From: CAVQGZ01 sp963712175
Lineage (GTDB): Bacteria > Actinomycetota > Actinomycetes > Jiangellales > Jiangellaceae
Reading direction: 5' to 3'
Assembly: GCA_963712175.1 (NCBI GenBank)
Contig: CAVQGZ010000012.1
Coordinates: forward strand, 14,224 to 78,223
DNA: 64,000 nucleotides
Shown: positions 60,200 to 64,000 of the stretch, piece by piece
Layout of the letters: each line of letters starts with the position of its first letter
How positions within the stretch are numbered: position 1 is the first letter of the stretch
Notes under the pieces: generated by a model
Told to the model about the DNA's origin: nothing
What the model saw: only the letters and a program-made list of their open reading frames with translations
The model's database searches: none
Made by a program: the position numbers and the translations under genes

Positions 60200-61577
60200 T
60201 TCTCCACCTCGATGCAGTAGATGTTCTCCCCCCCGGAAACGATCATGTCTTGATGCGGTCCACCACGTAGACGTAGCGATCCTCATCCATGGTCCCCAGA
60301 TCGCCCGTGGTGTGGAGCCACCCGTCCACAAAGGTTTGCACATTTGCCTCGGGCTTGTTCCAGTAACCTTTCACAACGGTAGGGCCTTTCACGAGGATCT
60401 CGCCGACCTTTCCCGCAGCAGTCTTCGTTCGTGGTCGGGTCGACCACCTTGACCTCGACGATGGGCAAGGCCGGGCCCACCGAATCCGGCACACGGACGA
60501 ATCGCCGCTGTGGGTGTTGAAGGTGACGATCGACGTGGCCTCGGTCAGGCCGAAGACGTTCCCGAACCGGACGTGCGGGAAATTCTCGATCATCTGCTCG
60601 AACAGCTCGACCGGCACCGGGGAACCGCCGAAGACGAAGTGGCGGAGCGAACTCAGGTCATAGTCCTTCCAGGGGGCCATGTTCAGGATGACCCAGAACA
60701 TGGCGGCCACGCCGGCACCGAAGCTGATCTTCTCGTCCTGGATCGTCCTCAACGTGTCGATCGGGTCGAAGGTCCGGTGGATCACCGAGCACCCCCCGAT
60801 GTTCAGGAAGGCGGTCAACTCGGGAATGGATGCCGGTGGCGTGAAACATGGGGGCGATGATCAGGGTCCTGTCGTTGTGCTCCCTCGGCAATGTTCTTCG
60901 CGTTCAGGGCGTTGGCGATGCAGTTTCGATGAAGCACCAGGGCCCCCTTGGGCAAGCCCGTGGTGCCGGAGGTGTAGAGGATGGCTGCCGGATCCTCCTG
61001 GGTGATGGGCGGATCGCTGACCACATTCTTCGTGGCGTTCTTCTCGGTGAGAACATTGAACGGGAGAGTCCCGTCAGGAGGTGGATCCCCCCGGACATAG
61101 ATGGCCTTGCGCTCCCCCCTCCCAGGTTCTCCCTGACGCCTTCGATGGTTGCCCAATAGTCGGAATGCATCAGCAGACAGGCCGCCCCGGGAGTCGTTGA
61201 TCATGTACTCCAGCTCCGGGCCTGCGCAGCGCCAGTTTGAAGTATAATCCCACTCCCCGAGTCGGGTGATACCGAAGAAGGAGACAGCGTATTCCCAGGA
61301 GTTGGGCATCAGGATCGCCACCCGGTCGCCCTTCTTCACGCCCAGCTTTTTCAAGGATGCGGCCAGGTTGTTGCACAGGCGGTCGTATTCCCTGTAGGTC
61401 AGCCGGATGGGGCCGTCGACCACTGCCTCGCGATCGCCGAACCGCGCTACAGAGTGCTCGAGCATCTCTACCAGGTTGTCCGGTCGATCCTCGTAGTTTC
61501 GCATTTCCACGCTGTCGTGGGTTTCGGAAACGATGCCTTCGTATGCCTGGGCAGGGAGGTTTCTTGCTCGCCGCCAT
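60200..61577 (-). pseudogene. AMP-forming acyl-CoA ligase, C-terminus missing, frameshifted
   Basis: An ANL-family ligase that activates a carboxylic acid to its CoA thioester. Readable: NYEDRPDNLVEMLEHSVARFGDREAVVDG (in part), LKKLGVKKGDRVAILMPNSWEY, the P-loop AAILYTSGTTGLPKGALVLHRN, FVFGGSPVPVELFEQM, GLTEATSIVTFNTHSG, GWLHTTGDLGTMDEDRYVYVVDRIK and DMIVSGGENIYCIEVEN. The frame changes at least at about 61550, 61190, 60880, 60460 and 60245. The gene stops at the junction, losing the last catalytic Lys region. Substrate (fatty or aromatic acid) cannot be set. AGGAGAG precedes the ATG at 61577. Confidence 0.82.
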
Positions 61578-61623
61578 CGTGCTCTCCTTTCGGGTCCTTT
61601 GGGCGAGACTCGGAGAGGGGACG

Positions 61624-61808
61624 TTACGGCAGACCGACGGAGCCCGTTACGAGCTTTTCTGCGAGATCGAGGGAGGCTTCCAGTTTGCGATCGATCCTGT
61701 TTGCCGGAGGGCTCCGGCGGGTTCGGTACGATTTCGCGTCGCTCAGCTGAACGACCCCCACGAAGAGCTCCCAGATCACGTCGGTGAGCGGGTTTCGCTT
61801 GCTGCCAT
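61624..61808 (-). CDS. Small protein candidate between promoter and CoA ligase, one indel
   Basis: An open stretch ending in TAA at 61626-61624 reads KRNPLTDVIWELFVGVVQLS, then DAKSYRTRRSPPANRIDRKLEASLDLAEKLVTGSVGLP (in parts). An ATG at 61808 with GGGGAG seven bases upstream would start it as MAA if one base is missing or extra near 61800; as given, that ATG stops after ten codons. The promoter at 61864-61892 reads into it. It resembles the C-terminus of some TetR regulators, but the promoter and ribosome site suggest a short gene of about 62 residues. Confidence 0.4.
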
Positions 61809-61863
61809 GACTTCGCTCCCCGGGGGTCTCCGGTCCGCGGCAGGCGAAACCGGGCGGTTCACA

Positions 61864-61892
61864 ACCCTACTAAGCGCAAAATCGGCTGTCAA
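61864..61892 (-). promoter_or_regulatory. Consensus sigma-70 promoter, TTGACA-17-TAGGGT
   Basis: On the reverse strand TTGACA (61892-61887), a spacer of exactly 17 bases, and TAGGGT (61869-61864). It points at the small ORF and the CoA ligase. A perfect -35 is unlike the actinobacterial promoters in the rest of the window and agrees with a different host. Confidence 0.65.
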
Positions 61893-61901
61893 GGCGAATC
61901 G

Positions 61902-61915
61902 CTTCTCTTGAGAAG
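61902..61915. promoter_or_regulatory. 14-bp palindrome upstream of the promoter, possible operator
   Basis: CTTCTCTTGAGAAG is a palindrome of two 6-base arms around TT, placed 9 bases upstream of the -35 box. That position suits an activator or repressor site. With 61978-61893 it is the only structure I can see in the AT-rich gap between the activase and this promoter. Confidence 0.35.
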
Positions 61916-61995
61916 ATCCGAGGTCGCTTCATCCTCTTTGTCGCATTCTTATTCTTCTTACCTCACCACTCAAGAGCTCTCTCCGCAAGGCCCCA

Positions 61996-64000
61996 TCAAT
62001 TTCTGAATTGCATTGTCGGGAATGGCTCTGTTGACACACGGGCGTTATTGTTGGTTATGCGCCTGACTTCTTGCTGTTCCCCGTCGTGAGGCGTTGTGCA
62101 GTGTGAAGGAGTCGTATGTTTCAGGTTCTTGAGGAAGGTGGTGATCTTTTCGTTGACGCCCACGGTGCCGTCATAGTACATGTTCACGATCGGGATCCCC
62201 TTCTGGCTGCTCATCTGACGGAAGATCGCGCCCGTGATCGTTCCCGGCATGCACGTGAAGGGCGACACGTTCACGACCATGTCGGCGCCGTCCCTGTCGA
62301 TGAACAGGGATGCCCTCCCGGCGGAGAGGATCGCCTCGCTGTTGAACTCGACCGGAAATACTTCACGCCCGCCTCGACCATGTCCGCCGTGGGCGGTTCG
62401 CGGCGCGCTTCGAGGAGTTCTCCCGCCGCCTCCTGAGCTTGGTGTTCCAGCCTGGCGAGGAAGCTGTTGCTGAGGTAAGATCGTATCAATTCCCCCAGGT
62501 TCTTCGTCTTTCTGGCATCGTAACGGTGGACGAACGATGTGAACAGGATAAACTCGCTCATCGGTGCGAGCCAGGGCTCAGCCCCGGCCTCGAGGATCCA
62601 TTCCACCACCCGGTCGCAGGAGAAGGGGTTGCAGCGGACGAAGATCTCTCCCACGATTCCCACGAGCGGCCTTAATGCTTTCCTCTCGATTCGTGAGAAA
62701 CGAGCGGCAGCGTCCTCGAGAATCGCGTGTAGGCTGCCCCTTCCCGGAATGAACAGGCGGAATCCAGGAGAATGGATTCGAATTCCTTCCGGGTCTCACC
62801 CGCCTTCTTCTCTATAGGGGGCGATTCGGCAGTAGCCCTTCAGGAGGAGATCGCCCATGAGGATGCCCTTCCACAGATCCTTTCTCAAGGTCGTCCTCCA
62901 GGCCCATGTAGGCGTTCTGCGCAGAGGGGGAGATGATCGTCAGGTCTTCATATCCAAGTTTGTTGAGGACGATCCGATGGAGGACACTGTACTGCCCGAA
63001 CCTGCAGGGGCCGTCGCTGGTCGGCATGAAGAGCGCCACCTGGTCCGGCCCGGAGGTTGTAGGCTTCCAGGGCGTGGAGCATGCTCCCTGTTGTGACGTG
63101 CGCGGGCAGGCATTCGGCTCCCCCGGGTGTGCTTCCGGCCGAGCTCGACGCTCCGGGCGATCTCGGGGAGCATCAGGGTTTCGTACCCGTGCTTCTCGAA
63201 GGCGGCCGCAAACATGGGGACCACGCCGGTGTGCATCGGAACGAGAAGGACTCGCTTGTCGTGGAGGTCCCCGGGGGTGTTCTTGACATAGAGGAGGTTC
63301 TTCTCTTTGGGGCCTCCTCGTACTCTGCCATCAGGTCTACGAATGCCTCGAGTCGGGTGCCGTACCCGGTGTCCGCGCTGTGCTCGTCCAACTCCAGGGT
63401 GAGCGAGGGCTTGCTGCCCATGATCTCGTCTACATAGGTAAGGAGGAAGGAGTCGGGGCCGCACGAGAAATTCGTCAATAGTAAGGAAAGAAGGAAGAGG
63501 TTCTTTCGTTCTCTCACGAACCGGGCCGCGGCGAGGATGCGCTGTCCGTAGTACCAGAACATGTTCTGGAAGAAGGGGTCCAGATTCTCCTCGCTGAAGG
63601 GCAGGTATTGCGTACGGGATGACCCGGTAGCCCATTTCGGAGACCTTCCTCGGAATCTCGAGGTTGACCCCCCCCGTCGTACATATTGTAGTACCTCCCC
63701 ACCACGATGACCGCCTTCTCTCCCGTCTGCTCGACCTCCTCGAGGATCCGCAAGCCCTCCTGCCTGCACGCTTTGCGATACGCCTCCAGGGCGCGGACGC
63801 CCGCCTTCCATGCCCCTGCAACCCGGCCTCTTCGGATCCCGAAAGGCTTCAGGACCGAATGTAGCGCATTGACGTTGACCGCCTCGGGCATGGCGAAATC
63901 GATCACAGGGCTCAGGAGCCTCGCCCCCAACGCCTCGGAAAGGGTTTCAGAGGCGCGGGCGATAGACGGGCGGCCTGTACGTACGGGCAGAAGACGGACT
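61996..64000 (-). pseudogene. 2-hydroxyacyl-CoA dehydratase activase-like protein (DUF2229 part), N-terminus off the right edge, frameshifted
   Basis: This is the C-terminal half of a large BcrAD/BadFG-type CoA-enzyme activase of anaerobes. In order: EKAVIVVGRYYNMYDGG, VNLEIPRKVSEMGYRVIPYA, FSCGPDSFLLTYVDEIMG, LELDEHSADTGYGTRLEAF, KRVLLVPMHTGVVPMFAAAFEKHG, ECLPAHVTTGSMLHALEAYNL, ALFMPTSDGPCRFGQYSVLHR, EIFVRCNPFSCDRVVEWI, and the ending NVSPFTCMPGTITGAIFRQM. The conserved Cys residues are in FSCGPDS, ECLPAH, GPCRFGQ, CNPFSCD and FTCMPGT. The ATPase half would lie past base 64000. Several frame changes occur (about 63650, 63300, 63070, 62880, 62340). Such proteins use ATP to drive electrons into dehydratases or benzoyl-CoA-type reductases. 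Confidence 0.8.

Noticed and set aside
61624..61866. Truncated TetR regulator gene
   Set aside because: The peptide resembles a TetR C-terminus, but a promoter and ribosome site lie directly before it, leaving no room for the DNA-binding half.
60200..64000. Horizontally acquired island
   Set aside because: No integrase, tRNA target, repeats or IS element, and the junction cuts a gene; a chimeric assembly explains it better.

Overview
The window is two unlike pieces of DNA. From 1 to about 60.1 kb it is high-GC (one 60-base stretch at 15001-15060 is 49/60 G+C), densely packed actinobacterial chromosome with GTG starts and many 4-base stop/start overlaps. Gene content (WhiB, class E sortase, DUF1876, DUF5063, Crp/Fnr next to nth, paired ArsA ATPases, PonA2-like PBP, fused PntA) and order recall the Rv3649-Rv3683 part of Mycobacterium tuberculosis. 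I read it as an actinomycete of Propionibacteriales or Micrococcales type; the rank below that is inference. From about 60.2 kb to the end the composition drops (27/60 G+C at 61921-61980), and the genes are an acyl-CoA ligase cut at its C-terminus and the C-terminal half of a 2-hydroxyacyl-CoA dehydratase activase. These fit an anaerobic Desulfobacterota-like bacterium, so the window is probably a chimeric contig.

Layout of the actinobacterial part: a proton-pumping pyrophosphatase, a STAS protein and a DECH-type helicase, all frameshifted (1-4.7 kb); the Tad-like secretion/pilus operon that accompanies this helicase (4.6-9.4 kb); a HAD phosphatase and a conserved unknown; then an acetate/carboxylate module (11.2-19.9 kb) of LytS/LytTR sensing, a small membrane partner, an SSS symporter, a DUF294 nucleotidyltransferase, a membrane PAS-DEDDh exonuclease and acetyl-CoA synthetase. 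A truncated globin overlapping a class III adenylate cyclase follows, then glpK-glpD, a CBS protein with an ArsB/NhaD-type transporter, and NhaA. At 28-41 kb lie a holin-like protein, an EphE-like alpha/beta protein, the nth-NUDIX-MarP operon, a Crp-family regulator, the DUF4177-RidA-NUDIX-MBL operon, two ArsA ATPases, WhiB, a class A PBP and a metallophosphoesterase.

From 41 to 60 kb come tRNA-Pro, asd/lysC, DUF5063, recR, ybaB, dnaX, SRP RNA, two tRNA-Ser genes, an RCK-type cation/proton antiporter, tRNA adenosine deaminase, upp, pntAB, an MFS transporter, a perfect inverted repeat, carbonic anhydrase, a phosphoribosyltransferase, an alpha/beta hydrolase and a class E sortase with a 53-residue membrane protein.

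Indels breaking reading frames are confined to 1-5.4 kb, 20.1-21.4 kb, one site near 23.35 kb, and 60.2-64 kb. The long stretches 5.4-20 kb and 24-60 kb are clean, which points to uneven sequence quality rather than gene decay. Many genes start 6-9 bases after a TANNNT box with no ribosome binding site, so leaderless transcription looks common. I saw no CRISPR array, insertion sequence or phage.
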